Shown here: positions 8,047 through 17,222 of the stretch, in pieces
How the letters are laid out: the number at the start of each line of letters is the position of its first letter
Position numbering within the stretch: the stretch's first letter is position 1
From: Pelagibacterium limicola
GTDB taxonomy: Bacteria > Pseudomonadota > Alphaproteobacteria > Rhizobiales > Devosiaceae
Length of the DNA stretch: 64,000 bases
Assembly: GCF_015694405.1 (NCBI RefSeq)
Contig: NZ_JADQDB010000012.1
Location: 1-64,000, forward strand
Direction of reading: 5' to 3'
Program-made: the position numbers and the translations under genes
Notes under the pieces: model-generated
What the model was told of the DNA's origin: nothing
Databases searched by the model: none
Seen by the model: only the letters and a program-made list of their open reading frames with translations

Positions 8047-9636
8047 ATGGAAATCTTCGACAATACGCTCAACGCCGAAGGCGTTGTGATCGTCGGCGCC
8101 GGGCTGGCGGGGCTCTTTTGCGCGCTCAAATTGAGCCCAAGGCCCGTCACAGTGCTCTCGCCCATGCCGCTGGGCAATGGCGCGTCCTCGTCCTGGGCAC
8201 AGGGTGGCGTGGCGGCAGCCGTCGGCAAGGGCGATTCGGCAACGGCACATGCCCGCGACACCGAAATGGCGGGCGCAGGGATTGTCGATCACGGCATCGC
8301 CGAGTCGGTGACCGCGGAAGCCGCCGCGCGCATCGACGATCTGGCCCGCTGGGGCACCCCTTTCGATCGCGATTCCCTGGGCGAGTTCGTCCTGTCCCGC
8401 GAGGCGGCGCACTCGGCCAGCCGCGTGGTGCGCGTTTCGGGCGATCGGGCCGGGCACGCCATCATGCAGGCAATCATCGCCAGGGTGCGTGCGACTCCCT
8501 CGATCCGGGTCGTCGAGGGGATCACGGCCGTCGATCTCGCCCGCGCCGACGGGCGCGTGGTCGGCGTTTTCTGCCGCAAGCTCGGCGACCGTTATGTGGA
8601 GCCCGTTTTCATCCGCGCCCGCGCGACCGTCCTCGCCGCCGGTGGCTTGGGCGGGCTTTATGCGGTGACCACCAACCCGCCCTCGGTGCGCGGGCACGCG
8701 ATGGGCATGGCGGCGCGCGCCGGGGCGATCATCGCCGATCCCGAATTCGTCCAGTTCCACCCGACCGCGATTCTGACCGGCAAGGATCCCGCTCCTCTCG
8801 CCACTGAAGCCCTGCGCGGAGAAGGCGCGATCCTCGTCAACGATCTTGGCGAGCGCTTCATGACGAACATCCATCCGGACGCCGAGCTCGCCCCCCGCGA
8901 CATCGTCGCCCGCGCCAATTTCCGCGAGATCAAGGCGGGCAGGAAGGTCTTTCTCGATACACGCGAAGCGCTTGGCGCGCGCATTCTCGAGGCCTACCCA
9001 ACGGTCGTGCAATATTGCCAGGAAGCCGGCATCGACCCTGTGACCGAGCCTATTCCCGTTACCCCGGCAGCCCATTACCACATGGGCGGCGTGAAGGTGG
9101 ACCACGACGGCCGCTCCTCATTGCCCGGTCTGTGGGTTTGCGGAGAGGCTTCTTGTACGGGCCTGCACGGCGCCAACCGGCTGGCGTCGAACTCGCTGCT
9201 CGAAGCGATCGTCTATGGCGCGCGCATCGCAGAGGATATTTCCGGCCTGGAGCCGGTCAAGGCCGCATTGCCGCCATTCGATGGGATCGGCTGGGACCCC
9301 CAGAAAGGCGCCGAGGCTGAAAAGGTGCTGCGCGATCTGAAAGCGGTGCGCGACCTGCGCTCGGTGATGAGCGCCTATGTTGGGGTCGAGCGGGACAGAA
9401 AAGGGTTGCGGACGGCGCTCCGCACCATCCTCGATCTGGAACGGACCGCACAAGGCGTAACCCGCGCCTATCTCAATATGACGACATCGGCGACGCTCGT
9501 TGCGGCTGGCGCGCTGAAACGCACTGAAAGCCGCGGCGGCCATTTCCGTACCGATTTCCCGGCAACCGACGAGACCTGGCAGACCCATACCGAAATGACG
9601 CTCGACGAGGCGCTGGCAATTAGGGCGGAAGCCTAG
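8047..9636 (+). CDS. nadB: L-aspartate oxidase
   Basis: 529-residue flavoprotein that oxidises L-aspartate to iminoaspartate for NadA. The FAD-binding dinucleotide fold is at the N-terminus (VVIVGAGLAGLFCALKL), followed by SSSWAQGGVAAA. The substrate region includes QFHPTAI and the HYHMGGVKVD motif of the succinate dehydrogenase/NadB family. A helical C-terminal domain follows. ATG at 8047 has GGGG upstream; a GTG at 8035 is less likely. The last four bases overlap the convergent cytochrome gene. Confidence 0.94.
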   Translation: MEIFDNTLNAEGVVIVGAGLAGLFCALKLSPRPVTVLSPMPLGNGASSSWAQGGVAAAVGKGDSATAHARDTEMAGAGIVDHGIAESVTAEAAARIDDLARWGTPFDRDSLGEFVLSREAAHSASRVVRVSGDRAGHAIMQAIIARVRATPSIRVVEGITAVDLARADGRVVGVFCRKLGDRYVEPVFIRARATVLAAGGLGGLYAVTTNPPSVRGHAMGMAARAGAIIADPEFVQFHPTAILTGKDPAPLATEALRGEGAILVNDLGERFMTNIHPDAELAPRDIVARANFREIKAGRKVFLDTREALGARILEAYPTVVQYCQEAGIDPVTEPIPVTPAAHYHMGGVKVDHDGRSSLPGLWVCGEASCTGLHGANRLASNSLLEAIVYGARIAEDISGLEPVKAALPPFDGIGWDPQKGAEAEKVLRDLKAVRDLRSVMSAYVGVERDRKGLRTALRTILDLERTAQGVTRAYLNMTTSATLVAAGALKRTESRGGHFRTDFPATDETWQTHTEMTLDEALAIRAEA

Positions 9637-10496
9637 TCTTCGTCCAGCAGATAGGCTGCAACTGCCGTGATGTCCTCTGCGGTCCAGTGCATCGTGCCCT
9701 CAGAAATGACCTCCGCCATTTCCTTGCCGGGGATGTCGAACTCCGGGGTTACCCCGCCCGTGAGGACGTCCTCGAGCCATGCCCGGTCATAGCCGAGTTC
9801 CTCGAGCGCCTCGGCGGTAATCGCCGGCGCAATTCCTCCCGATAGCGGCGCTCCGTCGGTAGCCCCGATCGCGTTGCGCGGCGTATGGCAGGCACCGCAA
9901 TGCGCCGGGCCCGTTACAATATAGGCTCCCCGGTTCCAGAGATCGGACCGCGTGGTATCGGGCGCGAATCGCACTGGTTCAAAGAACATGGTCTTCCAGG
10001 CCGCAACGCCCAAGCGAACCGAAAACGGAAAGCCGAGCCGATGTGGCGGGTTGGACGACTGCACCGCCGGAACCGCCATCAGCCCCGCGTAAAGGTCCAC
10101 GATGTCCTGGTCGCTCATCCGCGTATAGAAATCATAGGGGAAAGCAGGATAAAGATGCTCGCCCTGCCGCCCGACACCGTCGCTGAGCGCGCGGGAAAAT
10201 TCCTCAAGCGTCCAGGCGCCGATCCCTGCCTGCGGGTGCGGAGTGATATTGGGGGCAAAGAAGGTCCCGAACGGTGATTCAATCGGCGCGCCGCCGGCGA
10301 GGAAGGCGCCGTTGTTCTGCGTATCGGTATGACAGGCAACGCATCCGCCTAACCGTAAAAGGTATTGGCCATGCTCGGCATCCGGTGTGAGGGCCAGATC
10401 GCGGCCTGGCCCCGGTTGCGGCGAAAGCAACCATGCTGCGATCCCCACCCCGGCTGCCGCCAAAGCCGCCAGACCTATGAAAATACGCCGTCCCAT
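9633..10496 (-). CDS. Membrane-anchored diheme cytochrome c
   Basis: 287 residues with an N-terminal membrane anchor (IFIGLAALAAAGVGIAAWLL) and two c-type heme motifs, CVACH at residues 52-56 and CGACH at 200-204. The layout resembles the cytochrome subunits that accept electrons from membrane-bound alcohol or aldehyde dehydrogenases, and diheme cytochromes of other periplasmic oxidases. No partner dehydrogenase is adjacent, so the donor is unknown. ATG at 10496 is preceded by GAGAGGGG. It is convergent with nadB. Confidence 0.85.
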   Translation of the reverse strand: MGRRIFIGLAALAAAGVGIAAWLLSPQPGPGRDLALTPDAEHGQYLLRLGGCVACHTDTQNNGAFLAGGAPIESPFGTFFAPNITPHPQAGIGAWTLEEFSRALSDGVGRQGEHLYPAFPYDFYTRMSDQDIVDLYAGLMAVPAVQSSNPPHRLGFPFSVRLGVAAWKTMFFEPVRFAPDTTRSDLWNRGAYIVTGPAHCGACHTPRNAIGATDGAPLSGGIAPAITAEALEELGYDRAWLEDVLTGGVTPEFDIPGKEMAEVISEGTMHWTAEDITAVAAYLLDED

Positions 10497-10607
10497 GTTG
10501 CTGCCCCTCTCCCGCCCTGCACAATCAAACGCGGTCGCTATCGATTTGGCAACATAACACAAGGCCGTTTCAAGATATGAAGCCGATCCCGAGTCTACGC
10601 AGGAAAG

Positions 10608-11567
10608 TCAGAACTGCCCGAGAACGGCTTCGACTTCGCCTCGCGTGGGCGGGTGGCAGCCGATATGGGCGCAGTTGAGGCCCGCGGTTGCGGCACCGAA
10701 CTTCAGCACCGCTTCGAGCGCCTCCGCATCCAGCGCGCCGATTGCACCTTTTCCGAGTGCGCCCCGGTCGGCCAGGGCGGTCAATATTCCTGCCATGAGA
10801 CTGTCGCCGGCCCCGACCGTATCTCCAAACACCGGCGGAGCGTAGACAGGCACCCGCGCGCGCGCCATGCGGGTAAAGCCCTGCGAACCGTTTTCACCGA
10901 ACGTGACGACTACCAATTCGACATTGGGTCGGGCGAGGAGCCCCGCGACATGCTGCTCGACACTCAGCTCGGGATCGAGATAACCGAGATCCTCGTCGGA
11001 CACCTTGACGATATGGGCGAGGTCGAGAAAAGCCGAAAGTCGGGCCTTGTAGCCTTCGAAATCGGGAATGAGGCTCGGGCGCACATTGGGATCGATCGAG
11101 ATGACGACGCCCGCCGCGGCAACCCCGGCGACGACCTCGCTCCAGACTGCGAAATCCTCGGCCTCGATGGGCAGGAACCCCCCGATCTGGAGGAGATCGA
11201 ACCTGCCGGGAAGCGCTGCTTTCAACCCTTCCACCGAGATGTCGCGCTCGGCTGTTCCCTGCCGGTAAAAGGCATAGGAGGGCAGCCCCCTTGCGTTACG
11301 CGTGACGACCGCCAATGTCGTGTTCGCGGTCGAACGTTCTGCGATCAACTGGGTAACGCCAGCAGCCTCGAGCGGCTCCGCCAGCAGGTCTCCGAACGTG
11401 TCGGTCGAGATCGGGCAGAGAAAGCCACTTTCGTTCCCAAGCTGCGCCAGCGCAATGGCGCAGTTATAGGGCGAACCGCCAGGATGCGCGCTCATGATCA
11501 GAGGCTGTCCCGCCTCCTGGGGCGCAGCCACCAGATCGACCAGACTTTCCCCTGCCACAACGAACAT
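10608..11567 (-). CDS. PfkB-family carbohydrate kinase, fructokinase-like
   Basis: 319 residues of the ribokinase/PfkB fold. The N-terminal sugar-binding motif is GGSPYNCAIALAQLG. The C-terminal ATP/anion-hole signature is GDTVGAGDSLMAGIL, with the catalytic Asp in GAGD. The length and GGSPYN motif favour a fructokinase or 2-keto-sugar kinase, but the substrate is not certain. ATG at 11567 follows GGGGG. It is monocistronic between the cytochrome gene and slyX. Confidence 0.85.
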   Translation of the reverse strand: MFVVAGESLVDLVAAPQEAGQPLIMSAHPGGSPYNCAIALAQLGNESGFLCPISTDTFGDLLAEPLEAAGVTQLIAERSTANTTLAVVTRNARGLPSYAFYRQGTAERDISVEGLKAALPGRFDLLQIGGFLPIEAEDFAVWSEVVAGVAAAGVVISIDPNVRPSLIPDFEGYKARLSAFLDLAHIVKVSDEDLGYLDPELSVEQHVAGLLARPNVELVVVTFGENGSQGFTRMARARVPVYAPPVFGDTVGAGDSLMAGILTALADRGALGKGAIGALDAEALEAVLKFGAATAGLNCAHIGCHPPTRGEVEAVLGQF

Positions 11568-11702
11568 TCGCCAGCCCCCTTGTTGGATAGCGCGATCTAA
11601 CGCAGGCGCGAGCATTCGCCAAGCCTTGTGGCAAATGTTTATGCGACAAAGGAGGTTTTCCTGCGCTAAACGGTGTACCGAACCTGCCCAAAAAGGAATT
11701 TC

Positions 11703-11924
11703 ATGATGCCGGAAGCAGGCGATCTTTCAAGCCGCATCGAAGCCCTCGAAATCCGCGCCATCCACCAGGAGCGCACCATAGAGGAACTCAATACCCTGGT
11801 CACAGAGCAGTGGCGCGAGATCGACCGGCTCAAGCGTCGCCTGACAATGATCGACGACGAGCTCGCGGCCGTCGAGAACCTGGCGCGCAGCGGTACGAAA
11901 GAGCCGCCTCCACCCCATTATTGA
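11703..11924 (+). CDS. slyX: SlyX-family protein
   Basis: 73-residue all-helical protein: a long amphipathic coiled coil (LSSRIEALEIRAIHQERTIE and onward) ending in the family's diagnostic tail PPPHY. The function of SlyX is not established. AAGGA precedes the start; ATG at 11703 and ATG at 11706 are both possible. It is convergent with the nuclease gene that ends at 11929. Confidence 0.85.
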   Translation: MMPEAGDLSSRIEALEIRAIHQERTIEELNTLVTEQWREIDRLKRRLTMIDDELAAVENLARSGTKEPPPPHY

Positions 11925-11928
11925 GAGC

Positions 11929-12474
11929 TTATCCGCACCAGCTCCGCCGTCCGCCGTCCCAGACCCTCGCTAGACCCTCGGCGACCAGAGTCATGCCGAG
12001 AGAATGCCCGTCGCGTTCGAGGATCCGTAGTTTGCGGCCATAGACATCTTCGTCGCGCTCATAGGACGCGAGAACGAAAGGTCCCTCGTTGAGAAGCGTG
12101 ACCATCCTTGCGGTTGCCGCCCGGCCCAGTGCCAACTCCTCGGGACAGCCATAGTTCCTGACTTCAGGCGCATCGATATCGGCGATGCGGATGCTCATCC
12201 CATCCACCCGGATCGTATCCCCATCGATAACGCAGGTGCCCCCCGGGCCGGCACATACCGCAAAACGAATGCCGACGACATCAGCGCCCCCAACCGACCG
12301 TCCAGCCTCCAGTCCAGATAGCGGCAGACTGACATAACCACGATCGATCGCGACATAGGCAAGGAGGCCGACGGCCAGAAATGCCATCGCAAATTCGAAA
12401 ACCGGCCGCCGGGGACGCAACGCACCGGCAGAGGCGCCATTCCGCTGCGCTCGTCCAAAACGTGTTCTGCTCAA
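11929..12474 (-). CDS. Exported thermonuclease-like (SNase) protein
   Basis: 181 residues. An N-terminal hydrophobic segment (FEFAMAFLAVGLLAYVAID) acts as signal anchor. The SNase fold follows: CVIDGDTIRVDG, IRIADIDAPEV (catalytic Arg/Asp region), and SYERDEDVYGRKLRIL with the second catalytic Arg. It probably cleaves nucleic acid in the periplasm. I chose the TTG at 12474 because a strong SD GGGAGGA lies 4 nt upstream; the first internal ATG would remove part of the signal anchor. The protein ends with a Cys (SWCG). Confidence 0.8.
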   Translation of the reverse strand: MSRTRFGRAQRNGASAGALRPRRPVFEFAMAFLAVGLLAYVAIDRGYVSLPLSGLEAGRSVGGADVVGIRFAVCAGPGGTCVIDGDTIRVDGMSIRIADIDAPEVRNYGCPEELALGRAATARMVTLLNEGPFVLASYERDEDVYGRKLRILERDGHSLGMTLVAEGLARVWDGGRRSWCG

Positions 12475-12661
12475 GCCGTCCTCCCGGCAAATCGACGCCG
12501 GACGGTAGGAGGGCTGGCCTAACAAATCGTAAGTAGCGAATAGAAGATTGACGCGAATGCAGCCCACAGATTGCTGGACAGAAAAGTGGTCCGGCAATTC
12601 GATATGTGGTATATGCATTGGTGAGGTCGAGCAGACCGCTGGAATTCTGAGTTGGGGGCTC

Positions 12662-13423
12662 ATGAACGCCAATACCGATCCCTACGATTTTCTAGAGCGT
12701 CCCATTCATATGCCGCGCGGATCGTTGGCCAGCCACGTTGCCGACCAGTTCCGCCACGCAATCGTGACGCTCAAGCTCACGCCAGGTACCATGCTCGACA
12801 AGAGCGAGATCTGCGCGCGGCTCGGCGTGTCGAGGTCTCCCGTCGCCGAAGCCATGGCGCGCCTCAAATCCGAAGGACTGATCGACATCCTGCCGCAGCG
12901 GGGAACGGTGGTGTCACCCGTCTCGCTCAGCGCGGTCGAAGAGTATATTTTCGTGCGCAGGGGCCTCGAATGCGAGACCGTCAGGGCGCTCGCCAGATCG
13001 CGGCCGGAGGGCATGGTAGAGGCGCTACGCGCCAATCTGGAGCGACAGCAGCAGGTGGTGGAAGCCGACGACACCGTAGCCTTCCATCCCCTCGATCTCG
13101 AGTTCCACGAAATCCTGCTCAAAAGCACGGGCTATCCCCGCATGAAGGCGATGGTGGACACCGCGCGCAACAACCTCGATCGCGCACGCCAGCTTACCAA
13201 CTCCAAGCGCCGAATAACCGAGGGGCTCTACCAGCATATGGCCATTACCGAGGCCATCGAACATGGCGACGGGGATATGGCAGCGCGACTGATGCGCAAG
13301 CATCTGGACGACGTCGTCACCGAGGTACGCCAGCTCGCGAGTGAAAGCCCCCACCTGTTCAATGGTGGCATCATCGTCTTTGATGCGATCGCTCCGAAAT
13401 TGCAGGACCGACCGCCGTCCTGA
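12662..13423 (+). CDS. GntR-family regulator, FadR/FCD type
   Basis: 253 residues. The N-terminal winged HTH is at about 20-85 (LASHVADQFRHAIVTLKLTP, GVSRSPVAEAMARLKSEGLI). A C-terminal FCD domain carries Asp/His metal or ligand residues (FHPLDLEFHEILLKSTGYPR, HMAITEAIEHGD). FCD regulators usually respond to organic acids. It precedes a catechol-dioxygenase-like gene on the same strand (13568), a plausible target. It is divergent from the nuclease gene, with 187 bp between starts. Confidence 0.9.
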   Translation: MNANTDPYDFLERPIHMPRGSLASHVADQFRHAIVTLKLTPGTMLDKSEICARLGVSRSPVAEAMARLKSEGLIDILPQRGTVVSPVSLSAVEEYIFVRRGLECETVRALARSRPEGMVEALRANLERQQQVVEADDTVAFHPLDLEFHEILLKSTGYPRMKAMVDTARNNLDRARQLTNSKRRITEGLYQHMAITEAIEHGDGDMAARLMRKHLDDVVTEVRQLASESPHLFNGGIIVFDAIAPKLQDRPPS

Positions 13424-13567
13424 GCGTCGGGATCGGGGTCCCGCACCTTCCATTGTTGCAGCCTGAGAGAACGGACCGTTGCTGTCTGTCCTCTTAATGG
13501 AAACGTCGTGAGCGACTATCTTGTCCATCAAGGCCGGAACGGTTTTCCGGACAGGAAGGACAAGACC

Positions 13568-14479
13568 ATGCTCGATGCAAAAGCCGGGACGATCGCGACG
13601 CCTCTGCGCCTCCCCACGTCCACGCGACTGGGGCCAATCCATATCAGGGTGACCGACGTTGCCCGCGCGCTGGCGATTTGGCGCGACGTCGTTGGACTGG
13701 CGCTGCTTGCCTCGGACAATGGCAAGCTTGTGCTCGGCGTGGGGACGACCCCCCTCGTCGTCCTCTATCCGGGAGCGGACGCACCGGTCACGGCGAATAC
13801 GCTCGGGCTCTATCACGTCGCAATCCACGTACCGACACGGCGCGACCTTGCACGTGCGCTAAACCGCGCCGCCTATGCCGGCGTTCGCGTCTCTCCTACC
13901 GACCATCTGGTATCCGAAGCCCTGTATCTGTGGGACCTCGATGGGAACGGTATCGAAATTACCTTCGAGACGCCTTGGCGCGGTCGGTTCGTCGAGAATG
14001 ACGAGTTGATGGCCATAACGACCGACGGCAAACCCCATTCCGGCCGTGAGCCCATCGACATTTCGGGCCTTCTTGCCGAATTGGACGACGATGCAGACCC
14101 GCTCGGTGTCATGCCCGAAGGAACCCGGATCGGCCATGTCCACGTGCATGTCGACGATCTCGATGCAGCCATGCACTTTTATCGCGACCAGTTGGGCTTT
14201 GCCGGCCAGCTTCTTTCGCGCCGCTATGGCATGGGCGACGTCGCTCTCGACTATGCCCCCCATATCCTGGCCTTCAACATTTGGGCAGGCCGCAACGCCC
14301 CCCGGCCCGCCGACCGGGCCGCAGGATTGCGTTGGTACGAAATCATCCTGCCGGACGACATAACGCTGAACGAAGTTGTCTCCCGGCTAGAAACTGCCGG
14401 CACCGCGGTGGAGCGGATCGATCAAGGCATCGCGACGCAGGATCCGGCTGGGAACGCCCTGAAAATTCTCGTGGGGTAA
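13568..14479 (+). CDS. Two-module VOC protein, catechol 2,3-dioxygenase-like
   Basis: 303 residues with two VOC modules: LGPIHIRVTDVARALAIWRD at the N-terminus and RIGHVHVHVDDLDAAMHFYRD near residue 195. Extradiol-type metal ligands fit the His of GPIHI and GHVHV and the Glu of GNGIEITFE. It resembles the CatE family of Bacillus-type extradiol dioxygenases; aromatic ring cleavage is inferred from family only. ATG at 13568 follows AGGAAGGA. Placed 144 bp after the GntR gene, on the same strand. Confidence 0.8.
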   Translation: MLDAKAGTIATPLRLPTSTRLGPIHIRVTDVARALAIWRDVVGLALLASDNGKLVLGVGTTPLVVLYPGADAPVTANTLGLYHVAIHVPTRRDLARALNRAAYAGVRVSPTDHLVSEALYLWDLDGNGIEITFETPWRGRFVENDELMAITTDGKPHSGREPIDISGLLAELDDDADPLGVMPEGTRIGHVHVHVDDLDAAMHFYRDQLGFAGQLLSRRYGMGDVALDYAPHILAFNIWAGRNAPRPADRAAGLRWYEIILPDDITLNEVVSRLETAGTAVERIDQGIATQDPAGNALKILVG

Positions 14480-14482
14480 CCC

Positions 14483-14878
14483 TCAGGGACGCCGGGCGAT
14501 AAGGTCGATCTCGACCAGCGCGCCGACGGCCAGCCCTGTGACCCCGATCGTCGTGCGCGCCGGCAGCTTGCCTTTCTCAAAGTAGGTGAGATAGGTGGCG
14601 TTCATCGCCGCGTAGTCCCGATCGAAGTGCGTCAGATAGATGCGGGCCATGGCAATGTTCTCGAACGAAAGTCCGATACCACCCAGCACGATGGTCAGGT
14701 TGTCGAGCACACGGCGCGTTTGCGCCTCGATGCCTTCGGGCAGAGGCGCGTCGGGTGCATCGGGATCGGTGGGCATCTGTCCTGTCACAAATATCCATCC
14801 ATCTGCTTCCACGGCATGCGAAAACGGCGCGACGGGACGCGGTCCGCGCTCGATCATGTGATGGACAGGAAGTGGCAT
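14483..14878 (-). CDS. RidA-family enamine/imine deaminase
   Basis: 131 residues. RidA proteins hydrolyse reactive 2-aminoacrylate and related imines. The signature is visible: PFSHAVEADGWIFVTGQ near the start, Arg108 in LPARTTIGV (the substrate carboxylate contact) and VEIDLIA at the end. The trimer-forming fold length is normal. It is convergent with the VOC gene (3-bp gap) and divergent from the GNAT gene. Confidence 0.9.
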   Translation of the reverse strand: MPLPVHHMIERGPRPVAPFSHAVEADGWIFVTGQMPTDPDAPDAPLPEGIEAQTRRVLDNLTIVLGGIGLSFENIAMARIYLTHFDRDYAAMNATYLTYFEKGKLPARTTIGVTGLAVGALVEIDLIARRP

Positions 14879-14952
14879 TGCGATAGGCTCCGGGTTGTAT
14901 TCGACCTATATCCACAATGACATGCCGAACGGCAATTGACGAGCAGGACCCG

Positions 14953-15246
14953 ATGATGACCACCGACTCCCAGATTGAACACTCAGGCAACGAGCTTCAC
15001 GGCCGTTATGCGATGGCGCTTGGCGAAGGCTACGAGGCTGAACTGACCTATGTCTGGCGCGGAGAGGTGATGGTGATCAATCACACCGGTGTGCCCAAGG
15101 CCTTCGAGGGCCAGGGGATTGCCTTAAAGCTCGTGAAGCGCGTTATCGAGGACGCGCGCAGCGGCGGTTTTCTTATCGAGCCGCAATGCCCCTATGTCGC
15201 GCTGCAATTCCGGCGTCATCCCGATTGGAACGATCTGCAGGCCTGA
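14953..15246 (+). CDS. Small GNAT-type acetyltransferase (YidJ-like)
   Basis: 97 residues, the minimal GNAT fold seen in YidJ/Gcn5-like proteins. The acetyl-CoA loop is in TGVPKAFEGQGIALKLV (Q/RxxGxG/A-like), and the family's terminal motif CPYVALQFRRHPDW follows. The acceptor is unknown. The start is ATG 14953 or 14956, after AGGA. The stop lies 9 bp from the end of the convergent diguanylate cyclase gene. Confidence 0.8.
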   Translation: MMTTDSQIEHSGNELHGRYAMALGEGYEAELTYVWRGEVMVINHTGVPKAFEGQGIALKLVKRVIEDARSGGFLIEPQCPYVALQFRRHPDWNDLQA

Positions 15247-15255
15247 GGGGATCGT

Positions 15256-17088
15256 TTATCCGTTCGTCCCCCGCCAGGCAGCTGATTCCGCGCTCTCGCG
15301 TTCTGCTTCCGAATGGTCCGTCGCCCCTGCCGGTTCTTCAACCAGTTCGGGTTCGGGGGAGCTATCGCCGAAAAAGACCAAACGGTCGCGTCCATTTTCC
15401 TTGGCAGCATAAAGAGCGGCATCCGCCATTTCAGTGGCAACGTCGAGTGTATCTGTGGGCTCCACGATCGCCGCGCCGATGCTGACCGTAACGGGAACTT
15501 CCGTGCCATCGCCGACGGTAACCGGAAAGCGTCGCATCATCTCAAGCAAGGCCATACCGACCTTCCTGAGCCCCTCCGAATCGCATTCTCGGATCAGGAC
15601 AACGAACTCGTCGCCACCCCATCGTGCGCACACATCGCCCCGCCGGAGCGCCGCGCCCAATCGGCGGGCGATCTCGATAGCCACCACATCCCCGACACGG
15701 TGACCGTATCTGTCGTTGATATCCTTGAACCGGTCGATGTCGATGAACATGATCCCGTTCGTCCACCCGTGCTCCTCGGCGCGCTCCCGATGCGTCTTGA
15801 ACGCGGTGACAAAACCGCGGCGATTGTAAATCCCGGTCATGGCATCGAGGTTGGCAAGCGATTGCAGTTCCTCGGTCTGCTCGCGCACCTGCGTTTCGAG
15901 GTCGATTCGTGCATGGCCTATGGACTTGGCCATGTCTATCAATGTGCGCGACAGCCGCCCGATCTCGTCGTCGCGAGTGTCGGGTGCGATTCGCGCCGTG
16001 CGTCCGTCGCGGATGGCTCCGAGCCCTCTTTCGATCTGCGCGAGCCGGTCGAGCACCATGACGCGGAAGATCCAGGAGAGGACGAATGCGGCTGCGACCA
16101 CCAATGCCCCCAGCAACATCGCCACGGGCAGGAACAGCGAACGGTCGACGATCGCGTCGATATCCATCAGGGTGACGTTATACCAGCCGATGCGGTCCAT
16201 GAACCCGACTCCGGCCAGCACCCTGTGCCCGTCCACGTTCAGATAACCTGTGTAGACACCGTGGGGGTTGGCAAACGCCGCATTCATCAGCGAGCGCAGC
16301 AGGGCAACGTCGGTTTCCTTGCCGAGCATCGAAAAGATGGTGATCTTTTCACCCGCTTCCTTGGTCAGCGAATGAAAGTCGACCAGCGAGGCGTCGCGGT
16401 GCGCCTGCACCGCGCCGGAGTGATCCACGAACATGGCCGTAACGCCGGGCTCTGCGACATCGACGACCTCGCGGATAAAGGCTGAGAGATCAAGTCCTGT
16501 TCCGGCCATCCCGAGGACCTGACCTTGCTGCGATACAATGCAGTTGATCCAGACCTTGGTGACGCGCAGCACGTCGTCGTGATCGACATTGGCAAAGCAC
16601 CCCTGGCGGCGGGCCTTGGTCGCGAAATACCATCCGTCGCGCGGATTGTCGGACCGCACCATATAGCGATAGGGATCGGTGCCGTAGCTGTCCTGTGCAT
16701 CGTTGTAGTAATACTTGCCCGAGGCATCGATGATGACGAATGCGCTCTGGTCGTGGAAGGAACGGCGATAATGCTCCATTTCGGCCAGCCCGCGCGCGGC
16801 GACGTCGGGATCGTTTTCGTCGCGTGTCCAGGCGATGATCGCGGGCGCGCGGGACATGGTTTCGGCCAGTGCAATCTCGCTCTTGAGCGTTTCAAGGCCG
16901 CGATACCGATCATATTGAACTTGCCGTTCGGCGATCTTGCTGCCGAAATCGAGGACGAGATTGTCGACCACGTGATTAAATGCCAGCCATGCCGGACCGG
17001 CCAGCATAGCTAGCGCCGCCGCAATTACGAGCAGGACGCGCGTATGCAGGCTGGATCCGATCATGCGACGAAGCACGCGAGATGCCAT
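15256..17088 (-). CDS. Diguanylate cyclase with periplasmic Cache sensor
   Basis: 610 residues: one N-terminal membrane segment (VLLVIAAALAMLAGPAWLAF), a periplasmic Cache-type sensor of about 270 residues (SAFVIIDASGKYYYND, YMVRSDNPRDGWYF), a second membrane segment near 330, HAMP, and a GGDEF domain. The active-site motif is intact (RWGGDEFVVL). The allosteric I-site RRGD is at the right spacing upstream, so feedback inhibition by c-di-GMP is expected. No EAL domain. The Cache type suggests sensing of a small organic ligand. Confidence 0.92.
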   Translation of the reverse strand: MASRVLRRMIGSSLHTRVLLVIAAALAMLAGPAWLAFNHVVDNLVLDFGSKIAERQVQYDRYRGLETLKSEIALAETMSRAPAIIAWTRDENDPDVAARGLAEMEHYRRSFHDQSAFVIIDASGKYYYNDAQDSYGTDPYRYMVRSDNPRDGWYFATKARRQGCFANVDHDDVLRVTKVWINCIVSQQGQVLGMAGTGLDLSAFIREVVDVAEPGVTAMFVDHSGAVQAHRDASLVDFHSLTKEAGEKITIFSMLGKETDVALLRSLMNAAFANPHGVYTGYLNVDGHRVLAGVGFMDRIGWYNVTLMDIDAIVDRSLFLPVAMLLGALVVAAAFVLSWIFRVMVLDRLAQIERGLGAIRDGRTARIAPDTRDDEIGRLSRTLIDMAKSIGHARIDLETQVREQTEELQSLANLDAMTGIYNRRGFVTAFKTHRERAEEHGWTNGIMFIDIDRFKDINDRYGHRVGDVVAIEIARRLGAALRRGDVCARWGGDEFVVLIRECDSEGLRKVGMALLEMMRRFPVTVGDGTEVPVTVSIGAAIVEPTDTLDVATEMADAALYAAKENGRDRLVFFGDSSPEPELVEEPAGATDHSEAERESAESAAWRGTNG

Positions 17089-17222
17089 CGCCCGAAAGCT
17101 CCTACAGGGCTCTGTCTCCGGTGCGGCCTTTCAGGAAGGAAGGCCGGCCCGCAGGCAAAGCCAAACCTAACGGGCCAGACGTTTAGAGTGCATTAACGCT
17201 AAAACATTTCGTCCGTACTGCC

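Noticed and set aside
8014-9105. Long open frame antisense to nadB (363 codons)
   Set aside because: It lies entirely opposite a clear nadB and has the Arg/Gly/Ala/His-rich composition of GC-rich antisense frames; no known motif.
12590-12625. GTGGTATATGC-like sequence before the GntR gene as FCD operator
   Set aside because: Only the outermost bases are symmetric; insufficient to call an operator.
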